A DNA stretch of 64,000 bases, taken from Chitinophagaceae bacterium (lineage in GTDB: Bacteria > Bacteroidota > Bacteroidia > Chitinophagales > Chitinophagaceae). The position numbers and the translations under genes are program-made. The DNA is taken from NCBI GenBank assembly GCA_947455215.1, contig CANGNA010000020.1, positions 1 through 64,000 of the forward strand, given 5' to 3'. The first letter of the stretch is position 1, and each line of letters opens with the position of its first letter. Below, in pieces: positions 27,258 to 35,281 of the stretch. A model generated the notes under the pieces. It worked only from the letters and a program-made list of their open reading frames with translations. It was not told where the DNA came from and did no database searches.

Positions 27258-27536
27258 TCAGTTATTACAATGATAGTTTACATCCAGCCACGATCCGCCG
27301 TTCACACAGGCGATCCCATTCTGCTGCAGGAACATGGCAGCACTACCGCTACGGCCACCGGAGGCACAACACAGTACAATGTTCTGCTTACCTTTTATTT
27401 CATCTATATGCTGCGGTAGTTCATTCAGGGGGATGTTAACACTACCAGCCACATGGCCGCCTGCAAATTCCCCGGGGGTTCTTACATCTATCACGGTTGC
27501 TGTGCCGTTGCGCAGTGCTTCAATTGTTGCATTCAT
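27258..27536 (-). CDS. Single-domain rhodanese
   Basis: A protein of 92 residues that is a bare rhodanese domain: TVIDVRTPGEFAGGHVAGSVNIP and active loop CCASGGRSG. It is clearly paralogous to the neighbour at 26920 (shared VDVRTPGE, AGGH, SxNIPLN). First gene of the sulfur/redox operon, 21 bp from the next. Its 5' region carries a -7 box and a probable Crp/Fnr site. Confidence 0.9.
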   Translation of the reverse strand: MNATIEALRNGTATVIDVRTPGEFAGGHVAGSVNIPLNELPQHIDEIKGKQNIVLCCASGGRSGSAAMFLQQNGIACVNGGSWLDVNYHCNN

Positions 27537-27562
27537 TGTTTATTGTTTTATCAATTACTATG

Positions 27563-27570
27563 CAAACATA
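27563..27570 (-). promoter_or_regulatory. -7 box of the rhodanese/thioredoxin operon
   Basis: TATGTTTG on the minus strand, 26 bp before the first ATG. It sits within a small inverted repeat, CTATG/CATAG with 4-bp spacer (27559-27572 region). No TTTG at -33, as expected for an activator-dependent promoter. Confidence 0.55.
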
Positions 27571-27592
27571 GCATGCAACCAAAAGCTGTTTG

Positions 27593-27606
27593 GTGACAAT
27601 AGTTAC
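27593..27606. promoter_or_regulatory. Putative Crp/Fnr operator
   Basis: Near-palindrome GTGAC-4-GTTAC, resembling the GTGA/TCAC half-sites of the Crp family with one mismatch. Its centre lies about 40 bp upstream of the predicted start site of the rhodanese operon, the class II activation position. The Crp/Fnr gene itself ends 23 bp further upstream. Confidence 0.45.
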
Positions 27607-27628
27607 AGAACCCCAAAAAAATAACAGG

Positions 27629-28234
27629 TTACAACAGTTCGATGGTATTACGGCCCAGGCGCACGATGTCCTTCTCCGCCATAGTATTGAGCAGGCGGCT
27701 GATGACCTCGCGGCGGGTATGGAGCTCATCGGCTATTTGCTGGTGGGTAATGAAAAGGGCCGAGGTGTTAGAAGCCTTTGCGCGCTGCCGCAGGTAGTGC
27801 AGCAGCTGCTCGTCCATACGGCTGAAGGCTACCAGGTCTATCACCTCTACCAGCTCTGCAAAGCGTTGGCTGTAGGTGCTGTTAATGAACGTCTTCCATT
27901 CCGGGTAGCGGAACCATTCATCTACCATACGCACCGGTATCAGCAGCACTTCGGTATCATCTTCGGCAATGGCCTTTACCATACTGCGCTTGCCGGCCTG
28001 GCAACAATTGATGGCCATAGCGCAACTCTGGCCGGGATAGAGGTGGTACAGGAACACTTCATTCCCCTCATCATTCTCGCGCACTATGCGCAGCACACCT
28101 TTTTGTACTATGGGCACAAATACTATCTCGGCCCCGGGCGTCATCAGCACATCGTCTTTATCAATGTGTTTGGTGCGTGCGTAGCGGCTGATCTCGTCGA
28201 GTAATTTAGGATCGCTGAAGATGAGTTTGTTCAT
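27629..28234 (-). CDS. Crp/Fnr-family transcriptional regulator
   Basis: A protein of 201 residues: an N-terminal cyclic-nucleotide-binding-like beta-roll (residues about 20-110) and a C-terminal winged helix with THQQIADELHTRREVISRLLNTM as the recognition region. In the sensor domain a cluster SCAMAINCC replaces the cAMP-contacting residues, so cAMP binding is unlikely and thiol or persulfide sensing is plausible. Family members of this kind often adjoin rhodanese/sulfur genes in Bacteroidota. It lies 92 bp upstream of such an operon, in the same orientation. Confidence 0.88.
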   Translation of the reverse strand: MNKLIFSDPKLLDEISRYARTKHIDKDDVLMTPGAEIVFVPIVQKGVLRIVRENDEGNEVFLYHLYPGQSCAMAINCCQAGKRSMVKAIAEDDTEVLLIPVRMVDEWFRYPEWKTFINSTYSQRFAELVEVIDLVAFSRMDEQLLHYLRQRAKASNTSALFITHQQIADELHTRREVISRLLNTMAEKDIVRLGRNTIELL

Positions 28235-28327
28235 GTACTTATATGTGCTGCAATATGCTACAGCAGTATAAAAATACGAAAACGGAAGGTATACCTCTGT
28301 TTAATACCAACCAGCTACATTGTTCAT

Positions 28328-29626
28328 CTATAATTCAACCGGAATAATTCTATAGCTGAGTGCACTGTGTATAGCATAATAGGAGTACAGCGTAACCATT
28401 CCGATGATGGATCCGATAATGACGCGTAGCAAAAGCGATCTGTTCACCTTTATGCCTGATGCTATGTACAGCAGAAAGAATGGATATGCCTGCATTACAT
28501 ATTTGCTGGTAAAATGGGCAGCACTCTTTATCGTTGTGAAAGCAATGAGCCCCGCTATTGCCAGCATAAAGAAATCCCAGGTAGTTTTCTTGTTCTTTAT
28601 CATATCGAAATATAACGACACGATAAAAAGATAACTGCAGCCAACGGTAAATGACTGAAAAAGGTAGGGGTATATTTCCGAGATAAAAGAAGGTATTCTT
28701 TTAGACGTTAACACACCATTCATAGGTGTATATTTTACCTTGAAAAAAACAGCATTCAACACCACAAAAACAATGATCAGGCCTATTGCAATGTAATAAT
28801 GGCGTTTGTTTAAGATAAAAAACTGAGGGTAAACAATGATCGTAGAAAAAGCAAAATAAGTGATACACAACAACAGATACCAAAGATTATAACCAGACTG
28901 GATGCCCTGTACATTGGGTGGCACTAACCCGCCCCATGCCGAAAAAACAATAAAAGGGAATACGGACGCAGCCAGCATGAACAACAATACAGCCAGCCGT
29001 TTGCCAGGGAGGATAAACAATAACATTGCTGCCGGTATGAGCATCAGGAAAGGACTTCTACCAATAATACCCACACCGGCAGAAAAACCAGCCAGTAAAG
29101 AAAGTATAGCGGCCGTTCCTGCCTTGGTGGTATTGAGCGCCTTTTTAAGTAATAAAATAGAAAGCAGGCAGAACAGCAGAGATGGCAACTCTGTAAAAGC
29201 CATTCCGGAAATGGTCCAGGTCATCGGGATCCCCAATATCAACAGGGAAATGATGACGATGTTTTTTCTGGCATCTGCTTTGGCCAACAGACCTATCAGC
29301 GCCATGTCGATCAGGAGGAAAAAGAAGTTTACGATCCTGATGATGAACGGTGTAAGCGGTATGGCCTTACCGATAGGGTAATAAATGAACTGGTATAATG
29401 GCCCGGGAGATTGCCCCACTATGCCTCTCAGAAAATCTCGAGAGAGGCCATATTGCCCCAAAACCTTTAGGTTGGGTATAAAGTCGCGCTCGTCTGAGAT
29501 AAACTTAGCGGGAGCTATTTTTATAAGCACCAGCAAAGTGAGTAATGCCAATATGAAGTATATACATATTGACTTGTATGCAATACGGTCGTCGGGGCTA
29601 TTTTTAATGGTATCGCTCTGAAGCAT
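28328..29626 (-). CDS. Polytopic membrane protein, possible GT-C glycosyltransferase
   Basis: A protein of 432 residues with about 11 predicted helices. After the first helix comes FISDERDFIPNLKVLGQYGLSRD, resembling the first periplasmic loop of GT-C enzymes such as ArnT/PMT, where an acidic pair is catalytic. The remainder is hydrophobic with few conserved residues. I do not recognise a specific family. If it is GT-C it would use a polyprenyl-phosphate sugar, for example that made by the GT2 at 23485. Second half is relatively AT-rich. Confidence 0.6.
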   Translation of the reverse strand: MLQSDTIKNSPDDRIAYKSICIYFILALLTLLVLIKIAPAKFISDERDFIPNLKVLGQYGLSRDFLRGIVGQSPGPLYQFIYYPIGKAIPLTPFIIRIVNFFFLLIDMALIGLLAKADARKNIVIISLLILGIPMTWTISGMAFTELPSLLFCLLSILLLKKALNTTKAGTAAILSLLAGFSAGVGIIGRSPFLMLIPAAMLLFILPGKRLAVLLFMLAASVFPFIVFSAWGGLVPPNVQGIQSGYNLWYLLLCITYFAFSTIIVYPQFFILNKRHYYIAIGLIIVFVVLNAVFFKVKYTPMNGVLTSKRIPSFISEIYPYLFQSFTVGCSYLFIVSLYFDMIKNKKTTWDFFMLAIAGLIAFTTIKSAAHFTSKYVMQAYPFFLLYIASGIKVNRSLLLRVIIGSIIGMVTLYSYYAIHSALSYRIIPVEL

Positions 29627-29911
29627 TTATAGAAGATTATGGGTAAAAGTAAATAACAGCCTTCGAATTCGATCGAAAAATACGACTATTTTTATATTTA
29701 CTTTTTGTGACGCGTCCTTTTATGAAAGCGACGAGCTACCATGCACATAATAGCACGATCGTGCGTCTTACTACGTTACTCACCGGTCGATCGCGCCCCT
29801 GATGATGCGACCTAAAGGGCTGGGCATGTATAGGATGAAGGAATTCGTGGGAACAGTTTTAGGGATGTAGGGGAAGTAGAAATGCTCCGGTAGGCGAGGA
29901 GAAGTAAGTGA
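29627..29911. other. Intergenic, nothing coding
   Basis: No supported gene between the membrane protein and the tRNA terminator. It contains a 12-bp perfect palindrome GCACGATCGTGC (29753-29764). The promoter of the minus-strand gene at 28328-29626 must lie in its left part. Confidence 0.6.
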
Positions 29912-29950
29912 AAAAGAAAAGGTTTCGGTAAAACCGAAACCTTTTCTTTT
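29912..29950 (-). terminator. Terminator of the CAU tRNA
   Basis: An 18-bp perfect stem, A-rich outside with GGTTTCGGT/ACCGAAACC inside and a 3-base loop, directly 3' of the tRNA on the minus strand, with a T-run in that direction. Confidence 0.85.
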
Positions 29951-29951
29951 G

Positions 29952-30025
29952 TGGGCCCACCAGGGCATGATCCTGGGACCCCCTGATTATGAGTCAGGTG
30001 CTCTAACCAACTGAGCTATAGGCCC
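29952..30025 (-). tRNA. tRNA with CAU anticodon (probably tRNA-Ile2, else Met)
   Basis: A 74-nt cloverleaf. The acceptor stem GGGCCTA/TGGGCCC has one G-T pair. The D arm TAGCTCAGTTGGTTAGAGC is standard, the anticodon loop is CTCATAA, and the T stem CCAGG/CCTGG carries an unusual ATCATGC loop in place of TTCRANN. The discriminator is A and CCA is not encoded. CAU may be elongator Met or, if C34 is modified to lysidine by TilS, Ile. C4-G69 and C5-G68 in the acceptor stem match Ile2 identity as known from E. coli and differ from E. coli elongator Met. Confidence 0.9.
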
Positions 30026-30076
30026 TACTGGCTTGCGCCAAATGGAGTGCAAATGTAATGCATTTTTCGATTTGCC

Positions 30077-30118
30077 AAAAATGAAAGGGCACTTTTTTTA
30101 AAGCGCCCTTTCATTTTT
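30077..30118 (-). terminator. Terminator of the T9SS cargo gene at 30139
   Basis: Fourteen-bp stem AAAAATGAAAGGGC/GCCCTTTCATTTTT around a 14-nt loop, 20 bp past the stop; T-run on the minus strand. Confidence 0.85.
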
Positions 30119-30138
30119 ATTATCTTAATGAGAACTAC

Positions 30139-31110
30139 TTATCGTACCACGGTTATCTTGCCGCGCTTCAGGATCGTACCGCTGTCTGTAAGGCTGTAGA
30201 AGTACAGGCCTGCAGGCAGCGTAGAGATGTCCATCTTGCCGTTGCCGCTTATGGCTTTGGTAGCCACTACAGCTCCATTTACGGCATACAGGTTGGCAGT
30301 AAGCGCCGCTGTTGCTTTGTTGTCTATATACAGTACATCGCTGGCCGGGTTAGGGTACACGCTGATATTGGCATTTGCATAAACGTTATTCACGCTTATT
30401 GGCTGTGCTACACCTACTGCGGTCACATCATCTACCCACAGGGTGCTGCCCACTGCTGCGGTATCGGCACTGCTGGCAAAGCTAATGCGCAGGGTATCCA
30501 TGATCAGGGTAGTATCAGGGTAGGTCATGTTGACCGTTACCTGTACGAATGATGACGATGCGCCCACCTTCAGGAAGCCAAAGCCTATCAGCGAATCGGC
30601 AACGCCATTTACATTGCCATGTGCTTCTATGTTGATCGCAGCGCTATCTACCGGTGAAGCGGGTGAATATTTAACCCACGCGCTTACTGTTTTAGTGCGC
30701 AGTGTTGTGCCCAGGCCGCCTGTTTGGCTGAAGCCGCCAATGCCGGTAAGTGATATGGCTACATGTGTTTCTGCATTAGACAGTATGCCGGGGAATATGC
30801 CCAGGGTGTCCTGGTTTTTAGTAACCAGCTTGGCAGAGTAAGTGCCACCGTGCGCGTTGATACCGGAGTCTTTATATATCTGCTGCTGCCAAACAGTATC
30901 GGAGATACCCAGCAGTGTACCAAAAGACTGACCAATGCCTATGATCAAAGAATCGGCACCGTACCAGTTGATGGGGCAACGTACTATCTTAGGGTTGGTA
31001 GAACCAGCCGAGTTAACGCGCCAGGTTTCCATGCCACCGTTAGGTATTGTTTGGGCGTTTGCTGCAAAAGCAAATACTAACAGGCTTAGTGCCAAGTAAA
31101 TTTTCTTCAT
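30139..31110 (-). CDS. T9SS-sorted secreted protein, carbohydrate-binding-like
   Basis: A protein of 323 residues with signal peptide (YLALSLLVFAFAANA). The body starts IPNGGMETWRVNSAGST and continues with TVSAWVKYSP and TLWVDDVTAVG, the layout of the PCMD/galactose-binding-like secreted proteins of Bacteroidota (a jelly-roll fold that often binds glycans). It ends in a type A sorting domain (VYPNPASDVLYIDN, ISTLPAGLYFYSL, RGKITVVR). Surface or extracellular location is likely; ligand unknown. Confidence 0.8.
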   Translation of the reverse strand: MKKIYLALSLLVFAFAANAQTIPNGGMETWRVNSAGSTNPKIVRCPINWYGADSLIIGIGQSFGTLLGISDTVWQQQIYKDSGINAHGGTYSAKLVTKNQDTLGIFPGILSNAETHVAISLTGIGGFSQTGGLGTTLRTKTVSAWVKYSPASPVDSAAINIEAHGNVNGVADSLIGFGFLKVGASSSFVQVTVNMTYPDTTLIMDTLRISFASSADTAAVGSTLWVDDVTAVGVAQPISVNNVYANANISVYPNPASDVLYIDNKATAALTANLYAVNGAVVATKAISGNGKMDISTLPAGLYFYSLTDSGTILKRGKITVVR

Positions 31111-31194
31111 GACTTGTATGTTATATTTTTTGCAAATTTATGAATTAATTCTTGTTGGTGTAACCAACAAGTGGTCAACAGACGTGCGCACCGC

Positions 31195-31668
31195 TTAGCC
31201 GTTCAGCTTAGCCAGGCATTCTTTTATGGCATCAAAGTTGGGCACTTCGCCGGCGTTCTCCAGCACTTCAGCATATTGTACCACACCATCTTTGTCTATA
31301 ACAAAGGCAGAGCGCTTAGATACACCTTCCATTTCTACTACAAACTTGTCGTAAATAGCATCAAAGGCACGCGATGCTTTTTTATTGAAATCGCTCAGCA
31401 GCGGGAAATTGAGGTTCTGCTCCTGTTTGAACTTGCCCAGGGTAGCAAAAGAATCGACAGAGATACCATATACCTGCGCGTTAAAGCTGTTGTATGCAGC
31501 AATATTATCGCGCACGGAGCATAGTTCTTTTGTGCACACACCTGTAAAGGCAAGCGGAAAGAATAACAGCAATACATTCTTGCCTTTTTGTTCGCTAAGG
31601 GTCACTGCATTTTTGTCGCTATCGTAGAGCGTGAAATCGGGTGCCTGCTGGCCTACCTGTATACTCAT
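31195..31668 (-). CDS. Peroxiredoxin (AhpE/BCP-like)
   Basis: A protein of 157 residues with no signal. Peroxidatic Cys is C45 in PLAFTGVCTKELC (PxxxTxxC motif); C50 could resolve it as in atypical 2-Cys enzymes. GISVDSFATLGKFKQEQNLNFPLLSDFN is the typical Prx segment. It reduces H2O2 or organic peroxides with a thiol donor such as thioredoxin. Monocistronic between two T9SS cargo genes. Confidence 0.92.
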   Translation of the reverse strand: MSIQVGQQAPDFTLYDSDKNAVTLSEQKGKNVLLLFFPLAFTGVCTKELCSVRDNIAAYNSFNAQVYGISVDSFATLGKFKQEQNLNFPLLSDFNKKASRAFDAIYDKFVVEMEGVSKRSAFVIDKDGVVQYAEVLENAGEVPNFDAIKECLAKLNG

Positions 31669-31731
31669 AAGTTTAAAAGATATTTAGAGTGCGAAAATAC
31701 TATTAATTAAATATCGGAGCAGCATAAAACA

Positions 31732-31758
31732 ACAACGACCGGCGCTGCCGGTCGTTGT
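31732..31758 (-). terminator. Terminator of the Ig-like cargo gene
   Basis: Twelve-bp arms ACAACGACCGGC/GCCGGTCGTTGT with a 3-base loop, then TTGTTTT on the minus strand, 16 bp past the stop. Confidence 0.85.
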
Positions 31759-31773
31759 GCAATTTTGTCCCTA

Positions 31774-33441
31774 TTATCTGTGTTCCAGTATCACTTTGTA
31801 AGTGTTGTACTTACCATCGCTGCCTCTCAGCTCCAGGTAGTAGTTGCCATTGGGCAGTGCCGACAGATCCACATCGTGGTGAGATGTATTGCTCACCGTG
31901 TTCTGTATCAGTTTCTGGCCCATAACATTATACACATTCACCGTCATATTGCCCGGTGCTGTCTGCCAGTCCATACTTACGATGCCCGATGTTGGGTTAG
32001 GGTAAATATTTACTGCACTCCTGGTGGCAACATTATTCACTTCCAGCAATGATATGTAAATAATATTTGACTGAGGTGAAGGACAGTTACCATTGTTGGC
32101 AACCGCAAAATAATACCCCAACTCTACCGGATGGTAGAAGGTATCTGTAGCGCCCGGTATCAGCGTAGCGCTTACATAGCTGTTCACCGTATTGCGGTAC
32201 CATGTAAAGTGGCCGCTCTCGTAAGAGATCAGCGTATCGCCATGCAGGTGCACAACCGGTGCAAATGGTATGGTATCACGGATCAGGATAACCGGTGCTA
32301 CGTCTATAGTGTCATTCACGTAGCATTGCCCATCGGTTTGGTGTACCGTGAAACTGATGACATCCAGGTTGGCAAACGTGCCCGACAAGGTATTGGAACC
32401 CACATTGGTAAGCACACCGTTTACGTACCAGGCTATATAAGGTGCAGTACCAAAGGTATCGTAGCGCCCGGTAAATGTAGTAGATGCCCCTATACAGCCC
32501 GGGTTATCGCCGGTGGTGAGGTCTATCTGTGCATGTGTGCCATATACATGTTTTACAAACACATATACCACGTTAGATTGTATAACAGGATTGAGTACGC
32601 AAGAGTCAGTAGTTGTAAGCACTGCATATACACTATCGCCCTGCCTCAGAGAGTCGGTGATATACTGTGTACTGATAGCACCCGCTACCGGGTTGCTGTT
32701 CACATACCACTGGTAGGTAGCACCCTCGCCGTAGTTAGCGGCAAATGCATTAAGCGTGTCATGACCACCACCACATATAGTATCGTAAACACTGGTAATG
32801 AACAATGATGCAGTAAGGCGGATATGGATGATAGGAATAGGAATAGAGTAAGCTGTATCGGAATATGGCGCTACACATGGCGAGTTAGATACCATGCGGC
32901 AAATGATAGTATCTGAACCGCCGAACACGCCGGAGAATGTTGTACTGTCGGCACCCTCTATGAGAGTACTGTTCACAAACCACTGGTACTGCGGGGTGAT
33001 ACCTCCATTTACAGGGTAGGCAGAGAATGTAAGCGGATGACCGGCACAATCGGGGTTGCTACCCGATATGAGCGATGTAATAACACGAGGCGGTATAGAC
33101 GCCAGGTGGTGTATAGTAATGGCGTTAGACCGTGAGCTATCCAGCACGCCAAAGCTGTTGGTGAACACCAGCCATGTGTATACGCTATCTCCGTCGTTAA
33201 GTGCGGTAGTATAGAAAGTATCGAGGCTTACACCGCTGTAGACACCATTTACATACCACTTATACGTCATACCGGTAAAAGTGTCGCTGGTAGGCACACC
33301 ATAAAACAGCTGCTGAGTACCTACACAAGTAGTATCGGTATAGGGCGGTATATGGATGGTTACGGAATCCCTTACCTGGGCCGTAGCCGACACAAAAGAA
33401 CCGATGAATAATAAAATGACAAGTGTAAGCTTACGTATCAT
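31774..33441 (-). CDS. T9SS-sorted Ig-like-repeat surface protein
   Basis: A protein of 555 residues with signal peptide (TLVILLFIGSFVSATAQ). Four or five Ig/PKD-like modules follow, each with a paired Cys, a QWFVN or YQWYVN core and a GDSV element (about residues 30-110, 115-205, 210-300, 305-385). A further module and a type A sorting domain follow (NIYPNPTSGIVSMDWQTA, LSALPNGNYYLELRG). Such arrays are typical of adhesin-like cargo. The modules resemble those in the giant protein at 3151, so the two may share binding partners. Confidence 0.8.
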   Translation of the reverse strand: MIRKLTLVILLFIGSFVSATAQVRDSVTIHIPPYTDTTCVGTQQLFYGVPTSDTFTGMTYKWYVNGVYSGVSLDTFYTTALNDGDSVYTWLVFTNSFGVLDSSRSNAITIHHLASIPPRVITSLISGSNPDCAGHPLTFSAYPVNGGITPQYQWFVNSTLIEGADSTTFSGVFGGSDTIICRMVSNSPCVAPYSDTAYSIPIPIIHIRLTASLFITSVYDTICGGGHDTLNAFAANYGEGATYQWYVNSNPVAGAISTQYITDSLRQGDSVYAVLTTTDSCVLNPVIQSNVVYVFVKHVYGTHAQIDLTTGDNPGCIGASTTFTGRYDTFGTAPYIAWYVNGVLTNVGSNTLSGTFANLDVISFTVHQTDGQCYVNDTIDVAPVILIRDTIPFAPVVHLHGDTLISYESGHFTWYRNTVNSYVSATLIPGATDTFYHPVELGYYFAVANNGNCPSPQSNIIYISLLEVNNVATRSAVNIYPNPTSGIVSMDWQTAPGNMTVNVYNVMGQKLIQNTVSNTSHHDVDLSALPNGNYYLELRGSDGKYNTYKVILEHR

Positions 33442-33694
33442 ATTAAAGTAAATTTAAGGTCGTACCCAATGGGCACAACACACTATGTTTGGGTAAAAAT
33501 AATAAAATGTCTGAAATAATAGGCTACTATTTTGGCCAATGCTTTTTTGGACAGCTCAGCAAACAGGTGAGGCCATACTATTTGGCTGGGCGCACACTGA
33601 TCTGTTTGTTTTGTATGTTTGTGCTGCACATTCCTTCCTTTCTGCAGGAAATAAATATTTTCTGTAAAAATTTTTCTGTTTACATATTATCCTT
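33442..33694. other. Divergent intergenic region
   Basis: About 250 bp between the cargo gene and the rpmH promoter. No supported gene; it becomes T-rich toward rpmH. Confidence 0.6.
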
Positions 33695-33702
33695 TACCTT
33701 TG
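33695..33702 (+). promoter_or_regulatory. -7 box of rpmH
   Basis: TACCTTTG (TAnnTTTG) with a T-rich segment near -33, 58 bp before the rpmH ATG. Confidence 0.6.
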
Positions 33703-33760
33703 CACTCCGTTTTAAGGAAGAGAATTAATCCCTTTTAATAATAAGCACAAAAAATAGAGT

Positions 33761-33916
33761 ATGAAACGTACATATCAACCGCACCGCCGCCGCCGCAAAT
33801 CAGTACATGGTTTCCGCCAGCGCATGCAAACGGCTAACGGACGTAAAGTATTGGCTTCCCGTCGTAAGAAAGGCCGTCATAAACTGACAGTATCAAGCGA
33901 AAGCCGTCTTAAGTAA
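33761..33916 (+). CDS. rpmH: 50S ribosomal protein L34
   Basis: Fifty-one codons: [18 protein letters not shown] at the start, then [20 protein letters not shown], the universally conserved L34 signature, with a short C-terminal tail ([11 protein letters not shown]). It is the shortest gene here and lies at the head of the classical rpmH-rnpA-yidD order. No dnaA or origin is seen next to it, as is usual in Bacteroidota. Confidence 0.97.
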   Translation: MKRTYQPHRRRRKSVHGFRQRMQTANGRKVLASRRKKGRHKLTVSSESRLK

Positions 33917-33936
33917 TATTTTAATTTCTTTTAGCC

Positions 33937-34344
33937 ATTCGTAATACCTTTAAAGTATATGAGCGGCTCAAACGAGAACAGCATATTAATACGCTTTTCC
34001 TAACCGGAAAAGCGTTTTCTGTTTTTCCGTTAAGAGCCATCTATTTACTCGTTCCCAGGCCGGCCCCAAATGCCAGTCCTGTGATGACGGGGTTCTCTAT
34101 ACCTAAAAAAAAGTTCCGGCATTCGGTAGACAGGCACCGGATACGCCGACTGATGGTAGAATCGTGGCGGCTGAACAAGCAACTGTTGTATCCTGATGTG
34201 CCGGAAAGTAAGCAGCTACATGTATTTTATGTATTTACCGACAAGGTAATGCCCGAATATACAGCTGTTCACGCGGCTATGCTTGGCTGCATCTCCCGCC
34301 TCAAGACCATCGTTACGGCCGCTAATACGGAAGTGACAGAATAG
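33937..34344 (+). CDS. rnpA: Ribonuclease P protein component, apparent AUU start
   Basis: The protein subunit of RNase P, which matures tRNA 5' ends. The only ATG/GTG starts (34081, 34084) would give 86-87 residues and lose the N-terminal third. The same frame is open back to 33925 and encodes recognisable RnpA sequence: [14 protein letters not shown], then [14 protein letters not shown]. The only plausible initiation codon in that segment is ATT at 33937, giving 135 residues, the usual length. The RNA-binding RNR motif reads RHRIRR here, with His for Asn. The gene lies 20 bp after rpmH and 23 bp before yidD. A sequencing error changing ATG to ATT is the alternative. Confidence 0.85.
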   Translation: MRNTFKVYERLKREQHINTLFLTGKAFSVFPLRAIYLLVPRPAPNASPVMTGFSIPKKKFRHSVDRHRIRRLMVESWRLNKQLLYPDVPESKQLHVFYVFTDKVMPEYTAVHAAMLGCISRLKTIVTAANTEVTE

Positions 34345-34367
34345 TTATACCTTTATCTTATACCATT

Positions 34368-34589
34368 GTGAATAAGATATTATCTTCATTTTTCATTACA
34401 CTCATTAAGTTTTACCAGGGCGCTATCTCACCCTTCTTTGGCGCCAAGTGCCGCTTTACGCCTACTTGCAGTGCCTACGGAGTGGAGGCTATACGCAGGC
34501 ATGGCCCGGTAAAAGGGGGTATGCTCACCATTAAGCGTTTCCTGCGTTGCCACCCCTGGGGCAGCCATGGCTACGATCCTGTTCCTTAA
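34368..34589 (+). CDS. yidD: Membrane protein insertion efficiency factor YidD
   Basis: Seventy-three residues from a GTG start. It has an amphipathic N-terminal helix ([18 protein letters not shown]) and the conserved [19 protein letters not shown] and [15 protein letters not shown] segments with three Cys. It assists YidC-dependent membrane insertion. Downstream of rnpA in the standard order; yidC itself does not follow. Confidence 0.95.
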   Translation: MNKILSSFFITLIKFYQGAISPFFGAKCRFTPTCSAYGVEAIRRHGPVKGGMLTIKRFLRCHPWGSHGYDPVP

Positions 34590-34601
34590 ATAATACTGAT
34601 C

Positions 34602-35201
34602 ATGTTCTATTCTTTCAAAGGTTTTATTCCCGTAGTTCATCCATCATCGTTCGTACATCCGCAGGCCGCTGTTACCGGCAATGTGATCATTGGCAAAAAT
34701 GTATATGTTGGCCCGGGTGCCGCTATCCGTGGCGACTGGGGTGGTATAATAATAGAAGACGGCTGCAATGTGCAGGAGAATTGTACCATACATATGTTCC
34801 CCGGCACTACCCTTACACTTAAGGAAGGCGCCCATATAGGGCATGGGGCGATAATACATGGCGCTAATATTGGCCGCAATGTATTGGTAGGCATGAACTC
34901 TGTAATAATGGACGATGCCGAAATTGGCGATGAGTGCATCATTGGCGCTATGGCTTTTATCAACGCCAACACTAAGATACCTCCACGTTCGCTGGTAGTA
35001 GGCAACCCTGGCAAAATAATAAAAGAAGTGAGCGACGATATGATAGCCTGGAAGACAAAGGGCACACAGCTGTACCAGGCGCTACCCAAAGATTGCTACG
35101 ACAGCCTGGTAGCCTGCGAACCACTTGCAGAACTACCTGCCGACAGGCCCGCGCAGGAATCGCTGTACAGCACCTGGGAAGCTATAAAGAAGAGTAAATA
35201 A
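34602..35201 (+). CDS. Gamma-carbonic-anhydrase-like hexapeptide protein (PaaY/CaiE type)
   Basis: A protein of 199 residues forming a left-handed beta-helix. It carries the zinc-type histidines of the gamma-CA/PaaY family in NCTIHMFPG and GAHIGHGAIIHG and the NSVIMDDAEIG turn. PaaY is a thioesterase and CaiE has a related role; the activity here is not predictable. The helical tail is short. A 14-bp tandem duplication (about 35186-35213) spans its stop codon. Confidence 0.85.
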   Translation: MFYSFKGFIPVVHPSSFVHPQAAVTGNVIIGKNVYVGPGAAIRGDWGGIIIEDGCNVQENCTIHMFPGTTLTLKEGAHIGHGAIIHGANIGRNVLVGMNSVIMDDAEIGDECIIGAMAFINANTKIPPRSLVVGNPGKIIKEVSDDMIAWKTKGTQLYQALPKDCYDSLVACEPLAELPADRPAQESLYSTWEAIKKSK

Positions 35202-35224
35202 AGAAGAGTAAATAAACTGGCAGA

Positions 35225-35262
35225 AAATAAAAATGGTCCCACATGTGGGACCATTTTTATTT
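35225..35262. terminator. Bidirectional terminator between PaaY-like gene and arsR
   Basis: A 38-bp perfect palindrome centred on ACATGT, GC-rich in the middle (GGTCCCACA) and A/T-tailed on both sides. It serves the two convergent genes. Confidence 0.88.
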
Positions 35263-35281
35263 CTACGTTGTTCTGATATGA

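Noticed and set aside
29753-29764. 12-bp palindrome GCACGATCGTGC as an operator
   Set aside because: It is isolated, far from a start codon and without a second copy.
34081-34344. Short rnpA starting at GTG 34081 or ATG 34084
   Set aside because: It would remove the conserved N-terminal third, which is present in frame upstream.
33761-34589. Replication origin near rpmH-rnpA-yidD
   Set aside because: No dnaA, dnaN or cluster of DnaA boxes is visible.
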